Shown: positions 44,623-55,789 of the stretch, piece after piece | Layout: each line of letters begins with the position of its first letter | How positions within the stretch are numbered: the stretch's first letter is position 1 | Source of the DNA: Aurelia coerulea | Lineage: Eukaryota; Cnidaria; Scyphozoa; Semaeostomeae; Ulmaridae | Length of the DNA: 64,000 bases | NCBI GenBank assembly: GCA_039566865.1 | Contig: CM076957.1 | Span: forward strand, 14,579,896-14,643,895 | Reading direction: 5' to 3' | Program-made: the position numbers and the translations under genes | The notes under the pieces: model-generated | The model's database searches: none | What the model was told of the DNA's origin: nothing | What the model saw: the letters and a program-made list of their open reading frames with translations, nothing else

Positions 44623-46692
44623 ATCTTCTGCTCTGTTGTTAATTCACATGCTCCTCTGAAAAAGAGGTTAGTCAGGGCAAACAACAAACCTCTATCAACT
44701 GTGCACCGGAAAGCAATTAAACTTAGAACAAAACTCAAGAACAAATACAACAAAAACAGTACACAAAGCAACTTTGAAAAATACAAAAAGCAAAGAAATC
44801 ATTGTGCTAATTTAAGACAAAGATTTAAATCAGATTACTTCAGAAAAATTTGTCAAAATGGTACTTTAGACTCAAAATTATTTTGGAAAAAGATAAAACC
44901 ATACTTGTTTGGGAAAAATCATGGTGATTCAGACATCTGTCTGTCAGAGAATGATTCCCTAATCACTGACCCAAAAAACATTGCTGAAATCATGAACAAA
45001 TACTTCATCAGTGTTGGCCAGAACACAGATCAAATCAACACAAAAGAGGATTCCAATCCATCTCTGCACCAAATCATTAAGATGTTTGATAAACATACCA
45101 GCATAATCGGTATAAAAAACAACTTGAAACACAAGATGCCTTTTGAATTCCAACCTATTACTAAAGAAAGGTTAAAAGAAATTATCCTAAATCTTGACCA
45201 CAAAAAAGCTTGTGGCCATGATATGATAAGTGCTAAATTCTTAAAGCTCTCAGTGGACATCATTTCAGGGCCTTTGGTAAATATTTTAAACAAATGCATC
45301 GTTCAAGGAACATTTCCCAGTTTGATGAAAATGGCAGTTGTTTCTCCTGTGTACAAAAAGAAAGATCCTTTCAACAAAGAAAATTATCGACCAATTAGTG
45401 TTCTAACAGCTCTCTCTAAAGTCTTTGAAAAGGCAATAGAACTCCAACTATCTCCATTTCTCAACAGGAACTTCTCCAATTTCTTATGTGCCTACAGAAA
45501 ACATTTTTCATCCCAGCATGCTTTAATAAGATTAATAGAAGAATGGAAAACTAGTCTGGAAGCTGACAAACTCATTGCAGCTGTACTCATGGATTTATCC
45601 AAAGCCTTTGACAGCCTCCCCATAAATCTACTAATTGCCAAATTGGATGCTTATGGAGTTGGTATAAATTCAGTCAAATTATTAAAAAGCTATCTCACAA
45701 ACAGAAAGCAAATGGTGAAGGTAAATGGGTACTTTAGTTCATGGGGGCCACTTAGTCAAGGAGTACCTCAAGGTTCAATACTTGGACCATTGCTCTTCAA
45801 CCTCTTTATTAATGATATCTTTCTGTTCATCCAGGAGGGTTCCCTATGTAATTTCGCAGATGATAACACAATTTCGATTTCTGCTGAGAATGCTGATGAT
45901 CTCTATAGACTAGTGCAACTTAACACCAATAAATGCATTGACTGGTTCAAGTCAAATCATATGACAGCCAACCCATCTAAATTTCAGTCAATGATTGTTG
46001 GCAAAAATGATAACCAAATTAAAGAATTTCAAATAAACAATAATTTCAAAATAAACGTGAGTAATGAAGTAACTCTACTTGGAATTCAAATTGACCAACA
46101 ACTAAAATTTGACTCACATATCGATAATATCTGTAAAAAAGCTGCCATGCAGCTAAACGCAATCAAAAGACTAGCTAGATTCATGGGTAACAAAGAGAGA
46201 CAAGTAATCGTGAATTCTTTCATTCTTTGTCACTTCAATTACTGTCCCCTTATCTGGTTATTTTGCAGTAATTCAAGCCAAAAGAAAATCGAGAAAGTCA
46301 ACGAGAGGGCCCTACGATTAGCACTCTCAGATTATGCTTCATCATATAGTAATCTCCTAATCAAGGCCGAATCTACTACAATTCATATTCATTCTATTAG
46401 GCTATTGGCACTTGAAATTTACAAAACTTTGCACAACTTAAATCCAGCATTTATGAAAGATTATTTTCTCCCAAAATCAACCAGCTATAATCTTCGAAAA
46501 AATGACATTCTAGTTGTTCCTAAAGTCAAAAGTACAAACTATGGCATAAAATCGATTAGCTTTTTGGGTCCAAAGGTTTGGAATTCTCTTCCAAATGAAA
46601 TAAAGTCATCCAAAAATGCATATCAATTCAAAATTCTCATAAAAGATTGGTTTTTCAACAATCAATGCGCCTGCAACGCTTGCAGTCAATAA
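44623..46692 (+). CDS. LINE reverse transcriptase, intact, endonuclease missing
   Basis: 690 LINE-derived codons without stop; the open frame extends upstream to 44542 through foldback DNA only by chance. Order: linker NSHAPLKKRLVRANNKPL and YKKQRNHCANLRQRFKSDYF (endonuclease-RT bridge), RT finger NYRPISVLTALSKVFEK, motif A LMDLSKAFDSL (catalytic Asp at 45592-45594), motif B GVPQGSILGPLLFNLFINDI, motif C FADDN (45853-45867; catalytic Asp pair), motif E LLGIQIDQQLKFDSHI, and the C-terminal FNYCPLIWLFCS and GPKVWNSLPNEIKSS. All catalytic Asp are kept. The N-terminal endonuclease is lost, so it cannot act alone, but the lack of lesions over 2 kb means recent insertion. Jockey/CR1/L2 group by motifs. 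Confidence 0.92.
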   Translation: MFCSVVNSHAPLKKRLVRANNKPLSTVHRKAIKLRTKLKNKYNKNSTQSNFEKYKKQRNHCANLRQRFKSDYFRKICQNGTLDSKLFWKKIKPYLFGKNHGDSDICLSENDSLITDPKNIAEIMNKYFISVGQNTDQINTKEDSNPSLHQIIKMFDKHTSIIGIKNNLKHKMPFEFQPITKERLKEIILNLDHKKACGHDMISAKFLKLSVDIISGPLVNILNKCIVQGTFPSLMKMAVVSPVYKKKDPFNKENYRPISVLTALSKVFEKAIELQLSPFLNRNFSNFLCAYRKHFSSQHALIRLIEEWKTSLEADKLIAAVLMDLSKAFDSLPINLLIAKLDAYGVGINSVKLLKSYLTNRKQMVKVNGYFSSWGPLSQGVPQGSILGPLLFNLFINDIFLFIQEGSLCNFADDNTISISAENADDLYRLVQLNTNKCIDWFKSNHMTANPSKFQSMIVGKNDNQIKEFQINNNFKINVSNEVTLLGIQIDQQLKFDSHIDNICKKAAMQLNAIKRLARFMGNKERQVIVNSFILCHFNYCPLIWLFCSNSSQKKIEKVNERALRLALSDYASSYSNLLIKAESTTIHIHSIRLLALEIYKTLHNLNPAFMKDYFLPKSTSYNLRKNDILVVPKVKSTNYGIKSISFLGPKVWNSLPNEIKSSKNAYQFKILIKDWFFNNQCACNACSQ

Positions 46693-46789
46693 GTTCCATA
46701 ATGCAATCTCTAAAATTGCTTCATGTTAGTGTATATTAGTGCTCACACTATCGTAAAACTAACATTAAATAAGGTATTATTATTATTAA
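44623..46789 (+). mobile_element. LINE with intact RT ORF and ATT-repeat tail
   Basis: 5'-truncated non-LTR retrotransposon inserted between GGCGTAC and CTGCATAT of the large foldback arm; the inverted right arm (GGCGTAC then CTGCACAT) shows the empty site. 3' end is ATTATTATTATTAA, a microsatellite tail like those of CR1/L2-group LINEs. About 100 bp of 3' UTR. No clear target duplication. Confidence 0.93.
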
Positions 46790-47841
46790 CTGCATATATA
46801 CTCCTCTTTTAAACCTTACAAAAACGGATGTTTAGATTTAGAATGTGAACAATCTTAGCAAATATTTATATGTTGGAAAAGTTGTAAAAGTTCAATGTTG
46901 TAAACTTATAATAATAATAATATAATATAATATTGTAAACTTGCAGCTTCTATTGTCTTTGTTTATGATAGTGGTTGATTTTCATCAACTAAATCCCAAT
47001 GTCACAACACAAAGCAATCGATGAATTTGTCAATTTGTTTTGTCTCCACTTTGATCGATTTTGCCCCACACTTACCCTCCTGCACATGTTGCCAAATCAG
47101 GTTGTCATGCAAAAATGATGACTTACCATTGCTAATGTCTCAAAATAGATGTTAATTCAGATATCTGCGATGACGCACAAATTACTCATGCTAAACATTT
47201 GATGTTTGTTATTCGAGTAAATTTTCACTTAACACCTATGGTATACTTTGGAAATTACAGACGTTTTACAGACAGGAAACAGACATACAGACTTTATAAA
47301 TCTGATGCTGAAAAATGGAGTTGAAATATAATCAGTTAACATGGGCATTGCATGAAAAGATGTATTCCGAAAATCAGATAACATATTTTCAAGAAACTTA
47401 AATATTTGTTAAGCCAACAAACCACAGGAAACATGTTCGTTCAATTTTCACAAGATTTCACTGTATTCACAATGTAAACAGTGAAATTGTTATCAGACAT
47501 GACAAAATGAATATTTGCTAAGATTGTTTACATTCTAAATCTAAACATTCGTTGTTGTAAAATTTAAAAGAGGAGTATATGTGCAGGTACGCCACAAGCA
47601 GCGATTTGTAAGACAGGTCATTTCTTTTCTGAATGGATAAATAACAACTTCTGCGACTGACTGCAGATCAAACAACAAGGCGTAAAAATTTAGTTGAGAA
47701 ATATTTCTGCTGGAAAATCTTTCTGAGAATGTTTGTTAATCGAATTTCTTAAATTGACATTGTCTCTCTCCATCAGATATTATAGGATTGGCTAATAGCA
47801 GTACAAAAACCAATTGTTGTAATTGTCTGAAATGACAACGC

Positions 47842-48902
47842 GAAATACCAACTGCTTATGAATAACAGCAGTTTGATTGGTAAAAAGACGATTGCGTGTG
47901 TTAAACTCGACGGACAAATCAAGCTTCAGCCATAATGCTTTGATGACTCATCTAATTAATAAACACCAATGAGAAGAGTTTTAGTTTCAATTTTTAAAGG
48001 ATTTGAATTTAATCGCTCAAATAGAGAGGTTCGCAACAGTTTCCTTTAAATCTTGGACGACCAAATTCACTAGCCCATTTCTGTCTGAACTCAAATCGTA
48101 GAACTGCTCCTCGTCAATTATGTAATTTTAGAATCTTATGCCAAAGATATGATCAGTCACGAGGTCTGAATTCTAAAAATTTGAAATAAACACGGTTCTA
48201 AAATTCCCGAGCTTGAAAAGCCCTTTTCTGTGCCCAATTCCTCTATAAGTCAAGTAGACCAAGGATTGATACAAATATTGTAGCTAGAACCGTCATAACA
48301 CCGTCTAGGCTGGTGGATTAGCTCATTGTGGAAATTAAACTTTCATGCTAGAACGACCTACTTGTTTCTTCAGCTTTGCAAAAGGAATTGATATACAAGG
48401 CAGGTTCAGAAAAAACGCAACCAAATTTTATTTGAGATTTTTCAGAAAATGATGATATTTGAATCAATTTGACGCATAACATCTGAAAACCCGATGTATC
48501 CTCTTTTCAATGATACATTATCCATATTTTGACAAAATCTGTTTTGCAATTTTTTACGGTAAAATAGATGTTGACTTTGCTGAATTCCAAATCGGCTTTA
48601 CAAAAATATGGACTAAATGTAAAGCAATTTCATTAATGTGTCAAAACTGCATGTAATCAGAATGAAGATAGATTGTAATTTCAGACAGAGAATATTACAT
48701 CTGCTCAATCCTGTAGTTCTTTAGAAGGGTGGAGGTGGGATGGAGGTACATTCAATTTGGAGTTGCATATTTGGAGTCAACTGACAAATGCTGTACGAAA
48801 AGGCACATTATACCATCACAATTCTTGCTTATTCAGTATAACACAATTAAATAATCAACATTCAAGCAACAATGGCACAATTTTACCTAATTCGTGTTTG
48901 TG
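47842..48902. other. 3' flank of CCDC43
   Basis: No exon supported. Contains the probable 3' UTR of CCDC43 on the minus strand; otherwise unassigned. Confidence 0.4.
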
Positions 48903-49093
48903 TTATCTTCGACGTTCACCTTTTTGAGTTCGTTTCTTTTCCTTTTCTTGTCTCTCTAGCTTCTTATTCTTGTCTGCTTCCCTGTTCTGCTTGTCTCGTT
49001 CCTTCTTGTCGTCACTAGCTTTCTTTTGTTTCTCACGTTGTATCTTCTGTTGATCAAGCACCGCTTTCGCATTTACGTTTTCAAATAAAGCTG
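48903..49093 (-). CDS. CCDC43: CCDC43 exon 5 (terminal)
   Basis: After an acceptor CTCGCAG, the two bases CA complete a Ser codon begun in exon 4, then ALFENVNAKAVLDQQKIQRE followed by a long Lys/Arg/Glu-rich helix and the end KRTQKGERRR then stop. This basic coiled-coil tail with K-R-T-Q-x-G-E-R is the diagnostic C-terminus of CCDC43. 191 bp, phase 2 leftover matches exon 4 exactly. Confidence 0.93.
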
Positions 49094-50283
49094 CTGCGAG
49101 TTAAGGGTTCTGTCATGTACTCATTTCTTCCTCATTAAAATGTGAAAGAAATTACGTGTTCCTAAATGTATTATACAATTTCTATTTCATTTTCATGCAT
49201 ATTCCCAACTAAAATTAAATGCTAATCTAATATGAAAGATTATGCAAGTTCTGCAAAAAGCATCAACAAGTAAATGTATATGAAAACATCTACCTATCTA
49301 ACTAAAGTCGCTGAAGAAGGGGACAAATGAAAAAACTCATAATGAGCGTGAGAGCCACGTGCCCTCAGTGACATGGTTAAAGGATACATAAATGCTGCAT
49401 ATACCAACCACACGATAATTTCATTCGTTTAAAATAATTAGTAACAGAAAAAAGGTCGAGGAAAGAGGGCAAGGATTCAATGGATTACACTGATTTCGGA
49501 TTCTATAACGTTTTATTCAGAAAAAAAAAATACCTATCTTGTCTCATGAAGGAAAAAGGGAAAGCCATCCTTTCTCGAAATCTGAATTGCCACGCAAAAA
49601 TGCTGTATCAATTTATATCTGAGTGCCCTGCTTATATTCTTAAGGCCGGAGCACAAGAGATATGAAGGATTTAAATCCATCAAAATAGGGGAATATTGTT
49701 TTCTCAGAGCGGACCGTTAACTGATGGACGGGACTTCATATTTTGGCTTTGGAGTTCGATATAAGCATAGTCATGATATAAGGGTATATGATATTCGAAA
49801 ATCGATATAAGAGTTCATAGCGTATATAATGTTCCCTTGTGACCACAAAACCGCATTTCATTCAAAAATATAAGTATTAGGTCGTATTACTATTGTGGGA
49901 CTTCTCTATTCAAACTGAAACTCGCACCAATCATAATGAACCAGAAATCATGCTGAAGAATAAGAAAGAAAGTTTCCAGATAATCGATGTGGCATGTCCA
50001 TTTGACAGTCAGTCTCAGTTCAGTTCAGTTTATTCAATTTAAATTCCACAAGGCCTACATACAAGTACTCAAAACACTAAACACTTGATAACAATTGAAT
50101 AACTAGAGGCTACAAATTAATAATACAAGCATACAGAATCAACATAAATGAAAAGAAAATTAAATATACATGATTAAGAATTTGTATGAAGAGGAGTTCT
50201 TAAGGGGGAGCTCTCTCAAGCTAATCGAGGAGAGAGCACCCCCTTTAAGGAAATTTGAATTGTTCAATATAAATTAAGAAAAA
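49094..50283. other. CCDC43 intron 4, left part
   Basis: Intronic AT-rich sequence; no gene or clear repeat. Confidence 0.4.
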
Positions 50284-50800
50284 TTATGGGTAAATGGTGT
50301 TGACGACAATAATTGTTTTCAAAAAGGAAGTCTTTGAGTCTTTGAGACGAAAATATTGATTGACAGATGGTGACTGTTTTATGTCTACAGGAATGTCATT
50401 GAAGCACTTTGATCCATAGCAATGTATTGATCTGAGACCATATGTACCATATTGATGAACGGATGCCACATATGTATAGTCTGTGTTCCAAACCACTTGG
50501 AAAGGAAAGTGGTCTGTGCAAGGGAGCACTAATCCGTGTTCAGATGATGAATTGAATAGATGGCGCTAAAATACTGCGATGCGAGTCCCCGAACAGAAGC
50601 AAATCACACAAAGGTTTAACATCTAAATTCACATTTAAACCAAGAACTTCAGAGAGCTGATCAAAGAGGTCTTGCCGCATCGAGTCAAACAGGGGGAAAT
50701 GCAGGAGAAAGTGCTCATTGTCTTCCCTGTCGGTACCACAAGCACAAAATGGAGTAAAACTTTCAAAGTTGTGTCTAAATTTGTGTTCATTCAGTGCACT
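50284..50800 (-). mobile_element. LINE C-terminal fragment
   Basis: Minus-strand reading: HNFESFTPFCACGTDREDNE then HFLLHFPLFDSMRQDLF (50560-50790), a CxCG...E..HFLLHCP-type zinc-binding end of LINE polyproteins, followed by a C-terminal YGTYGLRSIHCYGSKCFNDI (50284-50470). One stop between the parts. A dead 5'-truncated copy in CCDC43 intron 4. Confidence 0.7.
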
Positions 50801-51572
50801 AAACTAAGATCTGAAGTCCATTCCCAGATATAATAGATCATATTTCAATAGCAGCTATCAATAAAGTCATATGGCTGTTAAGTAAACATGCTTAAAAAAC
50901 CTGTAAAACTGGTTTTATCAGTGAGAAAGAAAAGAACAAGTATCGATTGTATCACATGATGAAACCTTTGTTTACTTGTTACTTGACGCCGTTGCTTTTC
51001 AATTTTGAGCAAAGATAATTTCAAAGAGAAACCTGTTGGAATCGAAACTGAAAACCTAGCTCTAGATTCTGACAAATTTTACGAGGAGGGGAATTCAGGT
51101 TTGATTTGGGATGATGACACGGAATACTGTTACAGTTAAAGTATTTAAGTTGAAAAAATTCGCAGTTCTCACAAAAATATCTTACCCTTCATTTGATAAA
51201 ACGCAGAATGTTTTCACAGTTACATTGGTAGCGTACAGAATTCTGATTAAATACCCCCTGCTTCTACTAATATGTAGATAGTTTTCACTTCCATTTTTCT
51301 ATCATCATCTAGAAGAATCCAACGCACCGGGTTTTCCCAAAGGGGCAGGGCACATGTACGTTTCACAGCTTTGTATTACATTACATCGATTTTTAGAAAA
51401 TGCATACCAGACCTTGTACCAATTTATTGAAAATATACCACTGTTTCGAAAATGGCCTATTTACTTGTTTTGGATATCAAAATCACAAAAATTGATACCG
51501 TTTCTTCATACCAAAATGGCGAAAATGATATACCCTTCCTCTCAATAGCACCTCACCAGCATCCGAAATATG

Positions 51573-52118
51573 ACGGGTGTCCCAAAAAAGAGTTTCCCTC
51601 TTTCAACAGTTCCAGAAAAACAACCATTTTCTCATTTTGAGAATAATTTCTTGCGATTTTTCTTCTGATTAAAAGACCTCCAAATGTGGATTTTCCCAAA
51701 ATATTCAGCTTGAGAAACCATTGGAAAGGAGAAAAATCTTGCAATGAAGATATGTTCCATTCCTACCACGTTTCACATTTAAGGTGTGAAGAGCATGCAA
51801 ACGCTTGTCTATTTCAAAGATTTGTGTTCAAACTTGGCAATATGCAAACTGCAGACCGTATGACCTCGTCTTACGAAGTGTACTTTTTCTTGAAAGAAAA
51901 ATAAAAATTGTGTTATCTACGGGGAAAACAGACAAACATAATCTTTCTTCAGGAAAATGTTGGTAGAAATTCAACATGCACAGCTACAGAAATGAAACAA
52001 ATACTCAGATCTAAGTTGGGCATTGCATAATAGATTCCTGCTTGAATTTTAATTAGATTCCATGCACTTTTACAGAAACAACAGCTCAAATCGGGAAACT
52101 ACTTTCTGGGACACCCGC
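51573..52118. mobile_element. CCGGGTG-type element F5
   Basis: ACGGGTGTCCCAAAAAAGAG at the left and the complement of GCGGGTGTCCCAGAAAGTAG at the right; TA on the right, TG (decayed) on the left. Unlike F1, F2 and F4 the arms are not extensive inverted copies. In CCDC43 intron 4. Confidence 0.75.
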
Positions 52119-52230
52119 TACAAGTACATAGAGCCTCCTGGGTGCTTCACAAGGTTGTACTTTGTGAGATTTGAGCAAAAGAGGTCGAATTTCCTGAGCT
52201 GGCAATATTTATCATAATTAAAAAGGATAC

Positions 52231-52286
52231 ATATTTCATCATGTGTGTGGCTTGATTTAGAGGCTGTATGCTTTTCTTCATCATCG
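52231..52286 (-). CDS. CCDC43: CCDC43 exon 4
   Basis: 56 bp. Acceptor TCTTTTTTTACAG, donor ATAT/GTATCC. The first C completes AG from exon 3 (Ser), then DDEEKHTASKSSHTHDEI and a single T joined to CA of exon 5. Acidic, Ser-rich stretch corresponding to the low-complexity linker of CCDC43. Too short for ORF searches; found by phase and position. Confidence 0.85.
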
Positions 52287-52763
52287 CTGTAAAAAAAGAT
52301 AATGGACAATTCGTTGGAAAGCGCAGTTTGATGATAAAGCGGAGAATGAGGCAAGAGACGACAATAATTGTATGCTTTATTTTATCGACCTTCCATGTTG
52401 TTGTTATAAATGCAGTTGACAATTCCAGGAGACTTAAACGGTTAGATAGTTGACATAGACGGTTAAAAAGGTTTTGTTACTTTAACTTAACTTAACTTGA
52501 AAAAAGATAATGATTTATAATGTAATACACCGAGCCATGTCAAATTGAATACAAAAAAGTTGAGGCACAAAACAAAACCAGTTGATGGTAACGTGAATCT
52601 TTGATACTGTAGGATCTCGGGGGGGGGGGGGGTTACTTGGTATGTTTGTGGGACGGTGACGTGCCCCTTTTTAGGGGTACTTTTATTCAAAAAGTTACGG
52701 AATTATGGGTATCATTTGCAGAAATTTTACGGAATTATGGGCATCCTCTTCAAAAATTTTGTA

Positions 52764-53391
52764 CCGGGTGAGCCACAAAAAGTTCCCACTCTCGACAGGC
52801 CAGGATAAATCATACATTGGTCCAATTTCAAATATTTTTGATTTAATCTTTTGTCAATATCCTATATCATTCTCGGTTACTTTTGCTCGATTTTTCAGAT
52901 GCCTACTTATTGATATATTTACGTTTTCTTGATTTTTTTTTGCCTGCGGAATGCCCAAAAAAGATCGAAAAACATTGATAAAATTTTCTAAGGACTGAAC
53001 TTGGCAGAATAAAGGAAGTGCTCCTCGAAACGACTAGGGAATTTGGAATGGATTATGTCGCATGAGCAGTTGTTTATTGATTGCACAACATTAGCATCAC
53101 TTTTATCAAAGTAAAAGTAAAAGTAAGTAAAGTAACTTTCAGATTTTTATCACTTCTTTGAATGGATACTTGCTAGCTACTGTAGTTTGGTAATTAAACA
53201 ATATTTCAAACAAGCGTGTAGGTTTAGGACTTTTTGATGCGAAGACCTACTACCTAATTCCCTACAGGCATTGTAGCTAGCAAGTGTCATTTCAAAGAAA
53301 TGACATGATATAGGATATTGACAAAAGATTAAATCAAAAATACTTGAAATCGGTCCTGCCGAAAGTGGGAACTTTTTTCTGGCTCACCCGG
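52764..53391. mobile_element. CCGGGTG foldback element F6, TA duplication
   Basis: CCGGGTGAGCCACAAAAAGT at the left and the complement of CCGGGTGAGCCAGAAAAAAG at the right, flanked by TA (52762-52763, 53392-53393). Arms share TTTGATTTAATCTTTTGTCA and CAATATCCTATATCAT. Nested in copy D. Confidence 0.93.
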
Positions 53392-53751
53392 TAGAATCAT
53401 GGGTGCTGTTCAGGAGAAAATTTTGCAAACGCATAGGAATTTTCAATAGATTTGCCGACTTATGACCCGAAAACTCTTCGAATTGTTGGTACCAGTTGTA
53501 CGAAGCTCTGAGTTTTTCATCCATCAAAGGACATGTGTTATTAAAAAAATTCTTATGTCAAAAATTGGTACCAACAATTCGAAGAGTTTTCGGGTCATAA
53601 GTCGGCAAATCTATTGAAAATTCCTATGCGTTTGCAAAATTTTCTCCAGAACAGCACCCATGATTCTACCGGGTGAGCCAGAAAAAAGTTCCCTCTTTCG
53701 GCAGGACCAATGTCAAGTATTTTTGATTTAATCTTTTGTCAATATCCTATA
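53309..53751. repeat. Near-perfect palindrome, 186-bp arms, 71-bp spacer
   Basis: 53309-53494 and 53566-53751 are inverted copies with only a few differences, spanning the right end of F6, its TA, and adjoining copy-D sequence (GACCCGAAAACTCTTCGAAT and complement). The inner 100 bp show no differences I can find. The unit crosses an element boundary, so it is a later inverted duplication, not a normal TIR. Confidence 0.9.
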
Positions 53752-54342
53752 CCTTGGTACCAACTTAATTCGAATTGTTGGTACCAATCTTTGGGCAAAA
53801 GGGAAAGTTCCCATCAGATGATGTTGGGGATAGATCAAGATACCCCCCCCCTCCCGAATGTAGGATGCTACGAGAGAGTCTATATGTTGAGAAAAAATGA
53901 TATGTCTATTCCCCAGGGTTTGATCTGCAAATGCTGGGACAGGGAGCATTTGATTTAGATGGTTGAAATTATGGCAAATGCTACCTCCGACAATATGTAA
54001 TTCAGAGTCCCTCGGGGTCAGATTGCCCCAGCAACCTATGTCTTGTTTTAATTCCAAACAAAAGCTTTATAACGCTTCAAGCGCTTTGTAAAGCTTTGTA
54101 ACGATGTCACACCCTTTTTTTCATATTAATTCTCCTAAAATTTGCAATCTACTAACAAACATTGACATTACGAGACGATAGCGCAAGGAGCATGAAAATA
54201 CATTGCAACCCTGCAGCTATTACACTTAATCTAAATACTAATACAAACACTAATACGGGACTAATACTAAGGATGATAATTTAAATACAAGAAAATAAAC
54301 TAACAAGGAACTACACGAATAAAAGAACCGATCTACAGTGAT

Positions 54343-54495
54343 CTCTCCATACAACAGACCCTCAAAGAAACCATTAATAAGTCAGATCTCGTTAGACAAG
54401 GGTTCATTGGGCCGCGAATTTGTATTCAATGGATTATGTCCTTGAAAATGGGTCTTTAGAAAACGAGAGTTCATTAGGATTCGCTATATGGAGAG
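54343..54495. mobile_element. Possible small MITE, TIR CTCTCCATA
   Basis: CTCTCCATA at the left and TATGGAGAG at the right; weaker similarity inside (CATTAATAA/TTCATTAGG). Target duplication not resolved. Confidence 0.35.
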
Positions 54496-55205
54496 CTCAC
54501 TGTGCGTTACGTTAAAGAAAAAGAAAATGGCGTTGGTTCATTCGAAGCGCTCTGTTGCGTATACATACTTCAATGTAGCCTCAAGGATCATCGTATTTGA
54601 CATAAGTGGCAACCTTACAGCACCATATAAAAGGATTTTGAGAAGCGCTTCATTAGGGAGGTTTGATAAGCCTTGAGGTTGTATATGGTGTTAATGGCTA
54701 ATGGCATCGAGAAGACCCTGTCTTTGCAAATCATAGTTATGGCAGAGCAGCAAAAATTTCACACCCTTATCCTTATGTTATATCTGTACATATTTTTAAC
54801 GTTGGCTGTTATTTCAACTACTTTATTTCAAATAACCTGAAAATAAATTGATAGCAATGAAGATAATGAAATATTAACAATTCTGATAATTTTCCAGCAC
54901 GAAAATCTACCCAAGCACTTCCTTTGTTCAATATTCGCAGCATGACCATATCTATCTTTACCGAACAAGATTCTGTCAATAGCTATCTGATTGTCAATTT
55001 TTGATAGGACGACCCTTCTCAGTCTTTGCAAATTTAAGGATAATCGAGTCATGTAGAACAGTTGAAAAGGGCCTAAACTCTTGATCAAAGAAAACAAGAA
55101 AAAGAGAACGATCAAATTTTGTTTTCATGGTTGTTTTGATAATCTCATATACTCTAGCCGTGCATTGCATTTTCGGTTACGATTGCTCATAAATCCTCTC
55201 TGGCG

Positions 55206-55558
55206 GACGAGGGGTTCTTCCATAGTGAAGGTACCTGGGGATGTGCCGCTTTCCAGGGCATACTTTTCGGACACCTAGTCTGTCAGAAGTATACTTGTTG
55301 GCTATTTTGGTCCAGGTGCGAGCATACTTTTTGGCAGAGTTGATCTAGCAAAGGTTAATGTAAATTAATATTTCAAGAAAAAGTGCAAACATTTGCCAAA
55401 TGATCCGGAATGGCAAAATTATGCAATGAAAGATAAAGATGATAATAATCTTAACAGTGACAAAAAAGATTTGATTGTAAAACGATTCTTGATGAAGAAT
55501 GAAGCTTTAACGCCACAAACAAAAGAGTTCCTTTTCACCGGGGGGGGGGGGGGGGGGG
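55206..55558. mobile_element. G-tract-capped element relative, copy E
   Basis: GGTACCTGGGGATGTGCCGC and TTCTTCCATAGTGAAGG match the complement of the right end of copy A (4751-5097). Interior shows ATACTTTTCGG / ATACTTTTTGG phrases. A G run of about 20 follows at 55540-55558. No duplication found; probably truncated. Confidence 0.6.
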
Positions 55559-55623
55559 TGGGTATATAGGTCTACCGTCTGATAACCTAATAACCTAATG
55601 ATTATTGAAGTAGGTGAACTAAC

Positions 55624-55789
55624 CTGTCTTCATTTTCAGAAACATGTGAATATTGCTCAAGTAATCTCCTTTTCATTTGATCATCCGTTTTTTCTATCGG
55701 CTTTACAACTGTTAATGTTTCTTGTTGCTTGTGCATAATTTCTCTAATTTTGTCATCTGCTCGCAAGGCTTGGCTGGTCTCATTGCAAA
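55624..55789 (-). CDS. CCDC43: CCDC43 exon 3
   Basis: 166 bp. Acceptor TTTCTTCTTAG, donor GACAG/GTTAGT. TT completes the G from exon 2 (Val), then CNETSQALRADDKIREIMHK, QQETLTVVKPIEKTDDQMKR and RLLEQYSHVSENED, ending with AG. The VVKP...KR.LL.QY.xV pattern matches the central conserved part of CCDC43. Confidence 0.92.

Larger units (their letters stand above)
43701..47841. mobile_element. Large foldback element with two later insertions
   Basis: The right arm (47515-47841) is the inverted copy of a left arm now split into three: 43701-43919, 44569-44622 and 46790-46870. Landmarks: GTTGTCATTTCAG, GATTTTCCAGCA, ACAAATCGCTGCTTGTGGCG, TACTCCTCTTTT, GTTTAGATTTAGAATGT. Excising F4 (43920-44568) and the LINE (44623-46789) restores a continuous arm of roughly 330-350 bp. 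Central 640 bp non-coding. Confidence 0.88.
52616..53858. mobile_element. G-tract-capped element, copy D, TSD TGTAGGAT
   Basis: Left end CTCGGGGG (13 or more G) GTTACTTGG, right end GATACCCCC...CTCCCGAA, with exact duplication TGTAGGAT at 52608-52615 and 53859-53866. Native interior is a tandem repeat of about 35 bp (GGAATTATGGGTATC, GGAATTATGGGCATC, GAATCATGGGTGCTG) that F6 interrupts precisely at a TA. Also carries the palindrome at 53309-53751. Confidence 0.85.
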
